Assembly: GCA_021768625.1 (NCBI GenBank) | Contig: JAETUM010000001.1 | Location: forward strand, 33,882-97,881 | DNA length: 64,000 nucleotides | Direction of reading: 5' to 3' | DNA from: Candidatus Stoquefichus sp. | GTDB taxonomy: Bacteria > Bacillota_I > Bacilli_A > Erysipelotrichales > Coprobacillaceae | Shown: positions 1-7,807 of the stretch, piece by piece | Layout: every line of letters begins with the position of its first letter | Numbering within the stretch: position 1 is the stretch's first letter | Made by a program: the position numbers and the translations under genes | The notes under the pieces: generated by a model | Databases searched by the model: none | Seen by the model: the letters and a program-made list of their open reading frames with translations, nothing else | What the model was told of the DNA's origin: nothing

Positions 1-1307
1 ATAATTAATACAAATAATGTGCAAATCCCAAAAGAAAGCATAATGCTCATAAATCGTTTTGGGTGACTTAAAATATCATTGAGTGCCATAAAAAATGCAT
101 TATTAGCAGGACATTGATGAATACGCAAAACACTTTTATTTCTATATCTCTCTCCAGTTTGACCATTACGAATAGCATCCACTGGTGATGACTTTTTAAC
201 TTTATTAGTACAAAGATATGCAAATAAAACAATAACACATACAACTAATACAGAACCTAATAAATTCATAAATATTGCATTATCATTACCTAAAACCATT
301 TTCTTACTAGCAGAATCCAATAATAAATGACCAAATGGAATACTTGCTAAAAAACCTATTGCAGATCCAATCACTGCCAAAGTAAGATATTTTATAATAT
401 ATAGACTTCTAATCTTCATATTGGAAAGACCAATCGCTTTCATGACACCAATTTCACGAAACTCTTCCATAATCGTAAAAGTAATAGAAAACTTTAATAC
501 AACGAAGGATACAACAATTAAACAAACACTTAAAATAAGTACAATAAAGGCTAAAATCATATCCATGACATAACACATCTTAATTGTAGAACGTGTCCCA
601 TCAAAAGCAACATTTGAGACATTTGTCATTGCAGATTTCATCGCTTGTAAATCATCTGTATCAATATAACAAATTTCACCTCTATAATGATCGTAAATCA
701 CTTCATTCTTAAATAACTTCTGCATATCTTTATCATTTAAAATAAATCTTGTATTTCCCATAAACTCAGAACCAAGCAATGCATCTTTAGCTGTACCATC
801 TAAGATAAAAGACATCTTTAATCCACTGTGTTCAAAGCAGATAATATCCCCTTCCTTAAATCCATTTTCTTTCATAAATTCACCTGACACATAAACATGT
901 CCAGGATCAATATTTGTAATCTTCTTATTCTCTCTATCAAAAAAATTAATCACTGATGTTTTTATAGATTGGTAAATTGTACTATTTTTACATTTTACAG
1001 AAGATCCATCTTCTGTTGTGATATTATCTTGCGCTCCAAACACAACACATTCTTTACGATAATCTTTAATAGCAGTCTCTTGTTTTAGCATTTCATCTAG
1101 AGAACCAACTGCATTATCTCCCATAGTAATGATGATGAAATCACCTATATTGGCTTTATCTAAGTAGTAATCTGTTCCATTCATAATTGTTGCAACATTA
1201 TTAATACCACTTGATACAAACATAGTTGCCAATATAATAAATAAAAATAATATGACATTCATTGTCTTTTTTCTTTTAAGATCATTTTTTAAAATACGGA
1301 ATATCAT
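1..1307 (-). CDS. FtsX-family ABC transporter permease (3' end cut by window edge)
   Basis: An open frame begins at an ATG at 1307 behind a good AGGAG site and runs off the left edge, so only the first ~435 residues are visible. It opens with a short cytoplasmic segment (MIFRILKNDLKRKK) and one membrane helix. A large extracytoplasmic domain follows, then three hydrophobic helices with the FtsX-type sequence EFREIGVMKAIGLS. Such permeases pair with a separate ATPase in peptide-resistance or MacB-like exporters. The two-component pair directly upstream (kinase stop to this start about 115 bp) suggests a BceRS/BceAB-like sensing and detoxification unit. The ATPase is not in the window and would be expected further left. 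Family is clear; substrate is not. Confidence 0.85.
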   Translation of the reverse strand, partial: MIFRILKNDLKRKKTMNVILFLFIILATMFVSSGINNVATIMNGTDYYLDKANIGDFIIITMGDNAVGSLDEMLKQETAIKDYRKECVVFGAQDNITTEDGSSVKCKNSTIYQSIKTSVINFFDRENKKITNIDPGHVYVSGEFMKENGFKEGDIICFEHSGLKMSFILDGTAKDALLGSEFMGNTRFILNDKDMQKLFKNEVIYDHYRGEICYIDTDDLQAMKSAMTNVSNVAFDGTRSTIKMCYVMDMILAFIVLILSVCLIVVSFVVLKFSITFTIMEEFREIGVMKAIGLSNMKIRSLYIIKYLTLAVIGSAIGFLASIPFGHLLLDSASKKMVLGNDNAIFMNLLGSVLVVCVIVLFAYLCTNKVKKSSPVDAIRNGQTGERYRNKSVLRIHQCPANNAFFMALNDILSHPKRFMSIMLSFGICTLFVLI

Positions 1308-1421
1308 GAATATGCTCCTTTCCTTTTCTTGTAAGTCCATCATACAAGAGAAATTATTAAATAATCCTTAAATACAAAAAAACTGTTAAAAATAATTGTA
1401 TTTATAACAGTTCCATTTCAT

Positions 1422-2657
1422 TTATGCCTTTCTTACCACTACTGATACTCTAAAATTCTCATCCATGATTTGTGCAAAAACTTCACCATCCATTTTATGC
1501 ATCAAAGTCTTGCATATATACAATCCTAATCCATTTCCTTGAATACCATGACTGTTACTTCCACGATAAAAAGAATCGAAAATATTTGGCAATTCTTCTA
1601 CTTTTAAATGACTTCCAGAATTGATAATATGTATCAATTGACAGTCTTCTTCATCTTCAAAATAAATTTGAATAGTTTTACCATTACCATATTTCATAGC
1701 ATTCTCTATAATGTTTTGAAGTACTTCAATCAAACGATCCTTATCACCTTTTATTAAACAATCAGAGAATTTGGCCATTTTGAATTCTGTATGAATAACA
1801 GATAATTTATCCTTATAGTAACTTTCTATAGCTTTCATAATCTCTGATAAATAAAACTCACTATTAATCACTTCTAAATTCAGAAATTCTTCTCTAGAAG
1901 CAACTGTAATTTCATCGACATACTTTTTAATCTCTTTGACATTTCTTGTAATTCCTTTTAACGCCTCATCTTTTTTATCTTGAGAATCATATAAATGATC
2001 TTCTAATGCTTTAGAATATAATTCAATAGAAGATAAAGGTGTCTTAATATCATGTGATAAAGAAAGAATTAAAGTCTTTTTATCTTTATGAAATTCTAGT
2101 TCCCTTTTTTTATTTTCTTCTAATTTCTCACGTAACATATCCATTCCCCAAAGGAAATTTCCAAATAGCTTACTTTTTTCTTCTTTAATAGGAGTAGACA
2201 AATTTCCCTTTGCTAGTTCATATGAAAGATGGCTTATAGCATTAAAAGGCTTTAAAACTTTTTTATAGACATACAAAAGAACAATAACACTTATAATCAT
2301 CATACCTAATAATGTTCCATTCATAATAAAAAATATATGATTACTTTTGGGTGTACAATATTCAATTCGATACAACTGACTTCCTATTTTTTCCACTACA
2401 TAATCATTATTACAGACTTCATTAGCACTAAACTCATTAACACCAACAATAGTTTTATATTTTGATAAATCTATTGAAGCTGTATCTTTTTTTGTCTGTA
2501 TTTTCTCTTCTATATCCTTAACAACACGTTTTGCTTCAACACGATATAATTTTTCTGTGTTATTGTCATTGAAATAGATATATAGACCATTACACATTAA
2601 CACCAAAACAATTTCTATGATTACAATAAAACAAACAAATCTCTTATACTTATTCAA
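1422..2657 (-). CDS. Membrane sensor histidine kinase
   Basis: A 411-residue two-helix sensor kinase. It has an N-terminal helix (about 8-28), an extracytoplasmic loop of about 85 residues, a second helix (about 112-130), a HAMP-like linker and a DHp domain with H-box SLSHDIKTPLSS. The catalytic domain carries the N-box (NIIENAMKYG) and G-box (GNGLGLYICK). The frame begins at TTG in the sequence TTTGAATAA, which also holds the regulator's stop codon, so translation is probably coupled to the upstream response regulator. Domain order is that of an OmpR-class partner kinase. The FtsX permease just downstream is the likely target. The stimulus cannot be read from the sequence. Confidence 0.9.
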   Translation of the reverse strand: MNKYKRFVCFIVIIEIVLVLMCNGLYIYFNDNNTEKLYRVEAKRVVKDIEEKIQTKKDTASIDLSKYKTIVGVNEFSANEVCNNDYVVEKIGSQLYRIEYCTPKSNHIFFIMNGTLLGMMIISVIVLLYVYKKVLKPFNAISHLSYELAKGNLSTPIKEEKSKLFGNFLWGMDMLREKLEENKKRELEFHKDKKTLILSLSHDIKTPLSSIELYSKALEDHLYDSQDKKDEALKGITRNVKEIKKYVDEITVASREEFLNLEVINSEFYLSEIMKAIESYYKDKLSVIHTEFKMAKFSDCLIKGDKDRLIEVLQNIIENAMKYGNGKTIQIYFEDEEDCQLIHIINSGSHLKVEELPNIFDSFYRGSNSHGIQGNGLGLYICKTLMHKMDGEVFAQIMDENFRVSVVVRKA

Positions 2658-3312
2658 ATCTATATCCTACTCCCCATTCTGTAATAATGTGTCTTGGTTT
2701 CTTTGGTTCTGTTTCAATCTTTTCTCGAAGCCACTTAATATGCACTGTCAAAGTTTGCATTTCTGAATCGCTATCACTTCCCCATATCGTATTAAAAAGA
2801 TATTCTTTTTTTAAAGTTACATTTTTGTTCTCAATTAATAACTTTAAAAGTTCAAATTCTTTCTCAGTTACATTCACTTCTATATGATTAACATATAGAG
2901 TCTGTTTTACTGTATTTAATCTTATATTTCCTTCTACAATTTCTTCTAATGCGTACTTACGTTTAAAGATACCTTTAATCTTAGCCATTAAAATATCAAT
3001 ATCATATGGTTTCTCAATATAATCATCAGCTCCTAAATTTAAGCCCTTTAATTTATCATTTTTTTCTGTTTTTGCACTTGCCATTAAAATATGTGTGTTA
3101 GAACTTTCTCTAATTTTAGAACAAACTGCAAATCCATCCATACCTGGAAGCATAATATCTAATAAAATCAATTTAGCACCATATTTCTCATATATGTCCA
3201 TTGCTTTTTCACCAGTATTAGCAATGCTCACAGTATAATTTTCTTTTCTCAAAAAATCACATAATAAAGTTGCTATTTCTATATTATCTTCTACAATCAA
3301 GATATCTAACAT
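2650..3312 (-). CDS. OmpR/PhoB-family response regulator
   Basis: A 220-residue regulator. The receiver domain starts MLDILIVEDN (acidic pocket), has the phospho-acceptor Asp in LILLDIMLPGMDG, and the signature Lys in DYIEKPYD. The C-terminal winged helix ends in HIKWLREKIE...ITEWGVGYRFE, typical of OmpR/PhoB DNA-binding domains. Its stop overlaps the kinase start by 8 bp, so the two form one transcript. It should bind DNA as a phosphorylated dimer, probably near the transporter genes. No regulator-specific operator was identified. Confidence 0.93.
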   Translation of the reverse strand: MLDILIVEDNIEIATLLCDFLRKENYTVSIANTGEKAMDIYEKYGAKLILLDIMLPGMDGFAVCSKIRESSNTHILMASAKTEKNDKLKGLNLGADDYIEKPYDIDILMAKIKGIFKRKYALEEIVEGNIRLNTVKQTLYVNHIEVNVTEKEFELLKLLIENKNVTLKKEYLFNTIWGSDSDSEMQTLTVHIKWLREKIETEPKKPRHIITEWGVGYRFE

Positions 3313-3784
3313 ATATACTCCCCTTCTAAAAAATTTTAAATCTTTTATTGAATATCATACTCTTTTTCTAACAATATTGATAATAATCATTATAAACATT
3401 ATCAGTCTCCCAACACTTCTGCATTATTACATCAGTTACTATAAAATATCAATTATATAATCAATATCTACTCATATATTCAAGTTAAATTTGTTTTTTA
3501 TTATAACACAACTCTACTTCTATTTATACCTTTCATTTCTTCCCTTCTCAATTTGGAAAACTTCTTTATAGTTTCAAACTCTATAAATTGACTTAATCGT
3601 CTAAAATTATATTTTATTAGATAACCAAGGTAAGTATTTTTAGCAAACGTTAATAGATGTATACTATATGTTACAGTTCCATGTATATCACATTTTTCAA
3701 TATTATTTATTAATTTTATAAAAACATTTTGGGCAAGAGCATATGCTATGAACTTATATATAAATAGATATTGATATTAAAAAA
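3313..3784. other. Intergenic region, no gene seen
   Basis: About 470 bp of AT-rich DNA between the regulator start and the exporter stop. It must hold the promoter of the leftward two-component operon, but I could not pick one with confidence. No ORF with a ribosome-binding site and no strong hairpin was seen. Confidence 0.4.
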
Positions 3785-4642
3785 CTATAACAATAGCATT
3801 AATGTTCCAACAACTAATATGATTAATCCCAATAAAGAACGATAGGATAACTTTTCTTTTAATACAAAACAAGAGAAAACAATTGTTATAACGACACTTA
3901 ATTTATCAATAGGCACTACAATACTAGCTGGTCCATTTTGTAAAGCATGATAATAACTTAGCCATGACAATCCTGTTGTTATTCCTGATAAAATCAAAAA
4001 TAACCAATTTCTATAATCAATATTTTTTATATGTATGTCCTTTTTTTGAATCAACACAACACCCCAAGACATCATTAATACTACAATTGTACGAATAGCG
4101 GTTCCTAAAGTTGAGTCAATATGCTGTATACCCATTTTTCCTAATATTGACGTTAAACTTGCAAAAATTGCTGAACCAAAAGCATATATGATCCACTTAT
4201 CATCAATATTCTTATTTTTGTTTTTTTTCTTTTCTATCATTAAATATGTGCCTATTCCAATAAGTATAATACATACGATCTTGAGTGAAGTCACAGATTC
4301 ACCAAAAAATATAAATGCTAAAATCATTGTAAAGATTGTGCTCAATTTATCAATAGGAGTAACTTTATTAACATCACCCATTTGTAGTGCTTTAAAATAA
4401 CATAGCCAACTTGCCCCTGTTGCTAAACCAGATAATATTAACAATATAAATATTTCAATTGTTATCTCTGACAAAGTCGTATATGTTCCTGTTATCAAAA
4501 CCATTAGCCATGAAAAGAATAAAACTATAATCGTTCTTAATGCTGTCGCAAGAGACGAATCTATTTGTTTTATTCCCACTTTAGCTAATATTGCTGTTAT
4601 CCCAGCAAAAAATGAAGAAGCCATTGCATAAAAAATCCACAT
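3785..4642 (-). CDS. EamA/DMT-family transporter
   Basis: A 285-residue, almost wholly hydrophobic protein made of two homologous EamA halves. The internal duplication shows directly: AILAKVGIKQIDSSLATALR near residue 18 matches SILGKMGIQHIDSTLGTAIR near residue 165. About ten membrane helices are expected. A short lysine-rich loop (EKKKNKNKN) separates the halves. Members export metabolites or amino acids; the substrate is unknown here. It stands alone between two long intergenic regions. Confidence 0.88.
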   Translation of the reverse strand: MWIFYAMASSFFAGITAILAKVGIKQIDSSLATALRTIIVLFFSWLMVLITGTYTTLSEITIEIFILLILSGLATGASWLCYFKALQMGDVNKVTPIDKLSTIFTMILAFIFFGESVTSLKIVCIILIGIGTYLMIEKKKNKNKNIDDKWIIYAFGSAIFASLTSILGKMGIQHIDSTLGTAIRTIVVLMMSWGVVLIQKKDIHIKNIDYRNWLFLILSGITTGLSWLSYYHALQNGPASIVVPIDKLSVVITIVFSCFVLKEKLSYRSLLGLIILVVGTLMLLL

Positions 4643-4799
4643 ACTACCACATTCCTTTACTATTACACATTACACCAAAACAAAAATTGGTATGAAAATA
4701 TAAAAAATTAACATCTTTACTATATATTTGCTTATATAAACATATTCATTTTATATCAAGATTCTTTTAAAACTCATAATTAACTTAAAAAGTTTTCTT

Positions 4800-5165
4800 T
4801 TATATTTTACTATATCATAACATATTTCTATCTCAAGTCATATTCGAATAATATCTCTATATCATTATATCACAACAATAATCAAGCATATTCCTACAAA
4901 CTCTTGTAGAACTGTTGATTATTTTCTCACTTTATATACACTTTTTATATAAAAAACACTACCATTATAAAAATGGTAGTCACAAAATTATGGTTTTTAA
5001 ATCACTATTTTTATTTAAATTTATATTGATTTAGTCAATGTTTTTTATATAGTAGTTAACTATATTTTTCATGTGTTATACATCATAACTTATGCCTAGA
5101 TTAAGACATAATTATCTATAATATAAAAACTTTTTTTGTTTGTGACAGTTTGATCTACAAACTGA
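4800..5165. repeat. Dispersed repeat, copy A (longest)
   Basis: A non-coding segment sharing several blocks with 7575-7725 and 9455-9745. The blocks include cataacatatttctatctca near 4815, tgatttagtcaatgtttttt near 5030, catcataactt and a closing gtttgatctacaaac near 5150. A 9-bp stem (ACTACCATT/AATGGTAGT, 4958-4966 with 4972-4980) corresponds to a differently spelled but still paired stem in the copy near 9607. A partial copy of the first block lies at about 6318-6355. The family is not one I recognise. Confidence 0.55.
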
Positions 5166-5172
5166 AACTTGA

Positions 5173-5676
5173 TTATCTCAAATCAAGATACATGACTTCA
5201 AAGTCTACATAATGTCCATCAATCTTAAAGTATGCTGGTGATGTTCCAATGTGTTTGAAACCGAATTTTTCATATAGATGAATTGCATTTAGATTATCAC
5301 TTCGCACTTCTAAATTGACAATCTCTATTGCATTTTCTTTTGCATATTTGATAAGTTCTTTTAAAAGCATACTACCAATTCCTTGATTCCAATAGTTCTT
5401 TTTTACAGTAAGAGCTAACTCAGCTCTATGACACATCCTTCGTGGTAATCCACTTAAACTTCCAGCTCCAATAATATCATTATTCTTACATGCTACTAAG
5501 TATACTGATGTTTTATCGTCATGAACACGCTTAAGAAATTTTTCTTCCTGCTCAAGTGTGATGGAAAATCCAGATTCCCCAAATGTAAGGTTTTCAGTTT
5601 CTCCACCAACAATTTTTAGATATGCTATTATTTGCTCGGCATCTTCTTCCGAAGCTTCTCTAATAATAATTCCCAT
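5173..5676 (-). CDS. GNAT-family N-acetyltransferase
   Basis: A 167-residue GNAT enzyme. It starts MGIIIREASEEDAEQI, has the acetyl-CoA pyrophosphate loop NYWNQGIGSMLLKELIKYAKE (a Q/RxxGxG/A variant) and the late conserved block LEVRSDNLNAIHLYEKFGFKHIGT. This is the pattern of ribosomal-protein or small-molecule acetyltransferases. A clear GGAGG precedes the ATG. It lies 32 bp downstream of the DJ-1/PfpI gene and is probably co-transcribed with it. The acceptor is unknown. Confidence 0.9.
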   Translation of the reverse strand: MGIIIREASEEDAEQIIAYLKIVGGETENLTFGESGFSITLEQEEKFLKRVHDDKTSVYLVACKNNDIIGAGSLSGLPRRMCHRAELALTVKKNYWNQGIGSMLLKELIKYAKENAIEIVNLEVRSDNLNAIHLYEKFGFKHIGTSPAYFKIDGHYVDFEVMYLDLR

Positions 5677-5708
5677 AATATGTCCCTCCTAAATAAAAAT
5701 TTAGTACT

Positions 5709-6290
5709 TTACTCAAATCCCATAGCCGATTTAACATTAATCATTTCCTCTGTTCCTATAAGATTTTCCAAAAGAACAAATGCAACTTCTGGAGCAGTCT
5801 GTGGACAATATGATGTGATTATATTATCCGTTTTAACAACAGGCTCATTCACAATTTCCACGCCATATTCTGCCAGCTGATTCTGTCTGTAACCATTGTT
5901 CATATGATAAGTTGTAGCTTTTTTTCCTGTTAAAATGCCACTATAACCAAGTGCAAGAGCTGCAACACAAACTGTTGCTATCATCTTATGTTGACGATTA
6001 AACGTATTAATTACATCAGATAATTCTTTGGAAAAGGCTTCCTCATAAAATCCAAATTCTTCAAAACCTCCAGGAATTGCTAACGCATCATAATCATCTA
6101 TACAAATATCTTTTAATAATATATCAACAGTTAGAGGTATACCAAAAGCACTGATAACAGTCTTTTGAAATCCACAAGTGATTACTTCAACATCATAATG
6201 GTAATCATTTCTTGCCCACCCCATAATATCAACAAATACACTCGCTTCCATTGTTTCAAAGCCCTTTGCAAGAAATAAAAGTATCTTCAT
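5709..6290 (-). CDS. DJ-1/PfpI-family protein (glyoxalase, deglycase or chaperone type)
   Basis: A DJ-1/PfpI-fold protein of 193 residues if the ATG at 6290 is used. I chose it because AGGAGG sits 7 bp upstream; a longer frame starts at 6311 without such a site. It has the family start KILLFLAKGFETMEASV, the conserved YDALAIPGGFEEFGF and the nucleophile elbow with the reactive cysteine in TVCVAALALG. The family includes ThiJ/YajL-type stress proteins and glyoxalase III. Specificity cannot be assigned. Probably in an operon with the downstream acetyltransferase. Confidence 0.87.
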   Translation of the reverse strand: MKILLFLAKGFETMEASVFVDIMGWARNDYHYDVEVITCGFQKTVISAFGIPLTVDILLKDICIDDYDALAIPGGFEEFGFYEEAFSKELSDVINTFNRQHKMIATVCVAALALGYSGILTGKKATTYHMNNGYRQNQLAEYGVEIVNEPVVKTDNIITSYCPQTAPEVAFVLLENLIGTEEMINVKSAMGFE

Positions 6291-6479
6291 TTTGCACCTC
6301 CTAATTCTCATTTATCTTTTAATATAGCATAACATATTTCTATCTCAAATCATATTATTAAATCTCATCTTCTTATTACCTCTATTTATATCATACTTAT
6401 ATTTTAGACTCATATATATAAAATGTTGACAAGATAATAATACTAAATATGTTAATAAAACCTTAATCATCTTTTTTGA

Positions 6480-6783
6480 TATCTATAAGATTTTGAAAAT
6501 ATATCTGTCCCATTGTATCATTGACTTCTTTGCATATTTTTTCTAATTTTCCTTAAGGTATTTTCATCTATTTCTGCAATCGCAACAAGACATTCATTGC
6601 AGATGAAAATGCTATAGGAAGATATTGATTCTCATCTTGTGATCTTATATAACCATCATAAAACTTGATAGCTTCTTCAATAAATTCACTTCGTCTTCTA
6701 CAATCTGCTCTTTCACTCATTTGATCCAATTCATTCATCACATTTTGACTGAGCCATATTGTTGTTCTCTGTTTCTTTTTCAT
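6480..6783 (-). pseudogene. Truncated ribbon-helix-helix protein, decayed copy of the gene at 45835-46233
   Basis: The first ~60 residues (KKQRTTIWLSQNVMNELDQM, then SERADCRRRSEFIEEAIKFYDGY) closely match the intact 132-residue protein at 45835-46233. After SSAMN the frame runs into a short unrelated tail and stops at 6568. Homology resumes at once in another frame (LVAIAEIDENTLRKI, matching ILAATAEVDEDTLKKL). About 26 codons of the intact gene (GIIHTSEDRI through LSMLMN) are missing. Both edges read ATGAAT in the intact copy, so a deletion between short direct repeats is likely. The DNA-binding RHH part could still be made as a 71-residue peptide. Confidence 0.8.
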
Positions 6784-6862
6784 TTATTCCTCCAATAAAA
6801 AAAGCCAATCCCTCATGAGAAATTGACTTCATCATTTAACTTTGTTATAAAAAAATTGTATG

Positions 6863-6891
6863 TTGACTTTCACTTTTACATAAACTATAAT
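6863..6891 (+). promoter_or_regulatory. Consensus sigma-70 promoter of antisense RNA (copy 1)
   Basis: TTGACT at 6863-6868, a 17-bp spacer and TATAAT at 6886-6891. It is a near-perfect promoter firing rightward into a segment with no plus-strand ORF. The same promoter is conserved in the second copy of the module at 46312-46340. Confidence 0.85.
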
Positions 6892-6897
6892 GTAAGT

Positions 6898-6995
6898 GAA
6901 AAGAGGAACAGCCGATAAGCGGTTATACCTTGAATTTACAATAGTGAAATAACTACCTCACTAGTTGACCAGACACATGAGGTAGTTATTTTTTT
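6898..6995 (+). ncRNA. Putative antisense antitoxin RNA (RatA-like), copy 1
   Basis: The strong promoter would start a transcript near 6898. A perfect 13-bp hairpin (AATAACTACCTCA at 6948-6960 with TGAGGTAGTTATT at 6978-6990) followed by a T-run would end it, giving an RNA of about 95 nt. The 3' part is complementary to the end of the toxin mRNA encoded opposite, the convergent arrangement of txpA/RatA-type type I systems. The 5' end (gaacagcc...cggttataccttg) resembles the 5' end of the toxin transcript itself, forming an inverted repeat in the DNA. The role as antitoxin is inferred from architecture. Confidence 0.7.
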
Positions 6996-7108
6996 GCTTT
7001 ATTATCCTTATCAATAATGACAAGAAGCAATTTAACAATCAAACTTATTAAAGTCACAATAAATGTTAGTATACCTAACACTATCATACCTGTTTCATAA
7101 GATGTCAT
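6986..7108 (-). CDS. Small holin-like type I toxin, copy 1
   Basis: A 40-residue peptide starting MTSYETGMIVLGILTFIVTL with a second hydrophobic stretch (ISLIVKLLLVII) and the charged tail DKDNKAKK. One membrane helix plus the short N-terminal SYET resembles the holin-like toxin (TxpA/BsrG) family. GGAGGTG lies 6 bp before the ATG. The stop codon is inside the terminator hairpin shared with the antisense RNA. A second copy at 46435-46557 differs at only three residues. Action on the membrane is known for the family and inferred here. Confidence 0.75.
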   Translation of the reverse strand: MTSYETGMIVLGILTFIVTLISLIVKLLLVIIDKDNKAKK

Positions 7109-7232
7109 GTTAATCACCTCCGTTTTTCATATTTCTATTCTTTAGAATAGATATCTATGTTAACGAAGGATTACGTACCTTCGGTCAGACGACCAAGGTA
7201 TAACCACCTACCGATATGGCTGTTCTACATGC

Positions 7233-7238
7233 ATTATA
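7233..7238 (-). promoter_or_regulatory. Probable -10 element of the toxin mRNA (copy 1)
   Basis: TATAAT on the minus strand, with a weak -35-like TAGAAT 17 bp upstream. It would start the toxin mRNA near 7226 and give a ~115-nt 5' leader. The leader opens with gaacagccat, similar to the antisense RNA 5' end, and contains hairpin-forming repeats that could mask the ribosome-binding site. Confidence 0.5.
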
Positions 7239-7335
7239 TCATTTTATATTTTATGATTCTACATATTTCAACACAATTTACTCAATGTTAATCAAAATAG
7301 TTCATCATGTCTCAACAAGCTGATAATAACCATTC

Positions 7336-7368
7336 GAAACTCCTTTACAAATAAAGAGTTTCTTTTTT
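7336..7368 (+). terminator. Rho-independent terminator-like hairpin
   Basis: GAAACTC (7336-7342) pairs with GAGTTTC (7356-7362), followed by six T. The same structure is retained, less perfectly, at 46787-46819 in the second copy. There is no obvious plus-strand gene to terminate, so it may belong to a small RNA. Confidence 0.5.
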
Positions 7369-7545
7369 ATAACGCTGAACTTAACGCACTTCTAAATATA
7401 ATGACGTCAAAGTTGAATTCCTGAAAACCTTAAAAAATAGTGGGCATTGCCCACTATTTTCAGTCACATTCGGTATCAACAACGCCGATGCTTTAACCTA
7501 CGCAAGCACTTTTCGTCCAATTTTTCCTCTCTTATCATAGTCAAA
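7369..7545. other. Hairpin-rich element, possible decayed oriT (copy 1)
   Basis: Aligns with about 46820-46970. It contains a perfect 12-bp hairpin (AAATAGTGGGCA at 7435-7446 with TGCCCACTATTT at 7448-7459), then a second imperfect stem (cattcggtatc...cgccgatg) that is better paired in the second copy. The stem of the first hairpin differs from copy 2 at two base pairs and both differences are compensated, so pairing has been conserved. Its position next to an RHH accessory gene suggests an oriT. Confidence 0.45.
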
Positions 7546-7574
7546 GCAGGATAAAATAAGTATTTTTAACTAAT

Positions 7575-7725
7575 AATTGAAATTATGTTGATTTAATCAA
7601 TATTTTTTTGATATGACAGTCGAACTATGTTCTCTATGTGTTGTGCATCATAACTTCTGCCGTGCTTTAGACATAATCCTCCATAACAATAAACGTTTTT
7701 GTTTGTGACACTTTGATCTACAAAC
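7575..7725. repeat. Dispersed repeat, copy B (partial)
   Basis: Shares ttgatttaatcaatattttt, gtgcatcataactt, tttagacataatc and tgatctacaaac with copy A (about 5025-5165). It lacks the upstream half with the hairpin. Confidence 0.5.
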
Positions 7726-7807
7726 ATTATTTTTATCCCAGAAAATATAATCACTTAATTTAGAATTATAAATATTAACTATATAAAGAAACTGGAAATT
7801 TATACGC

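Noticed and set aside
2687..2887. Plus-strand ORF opposite the response regulator
   Set aside because: Lies fully inside a well-supported regulator gene on the other strand and has no ribosome-binding site; a shadow.
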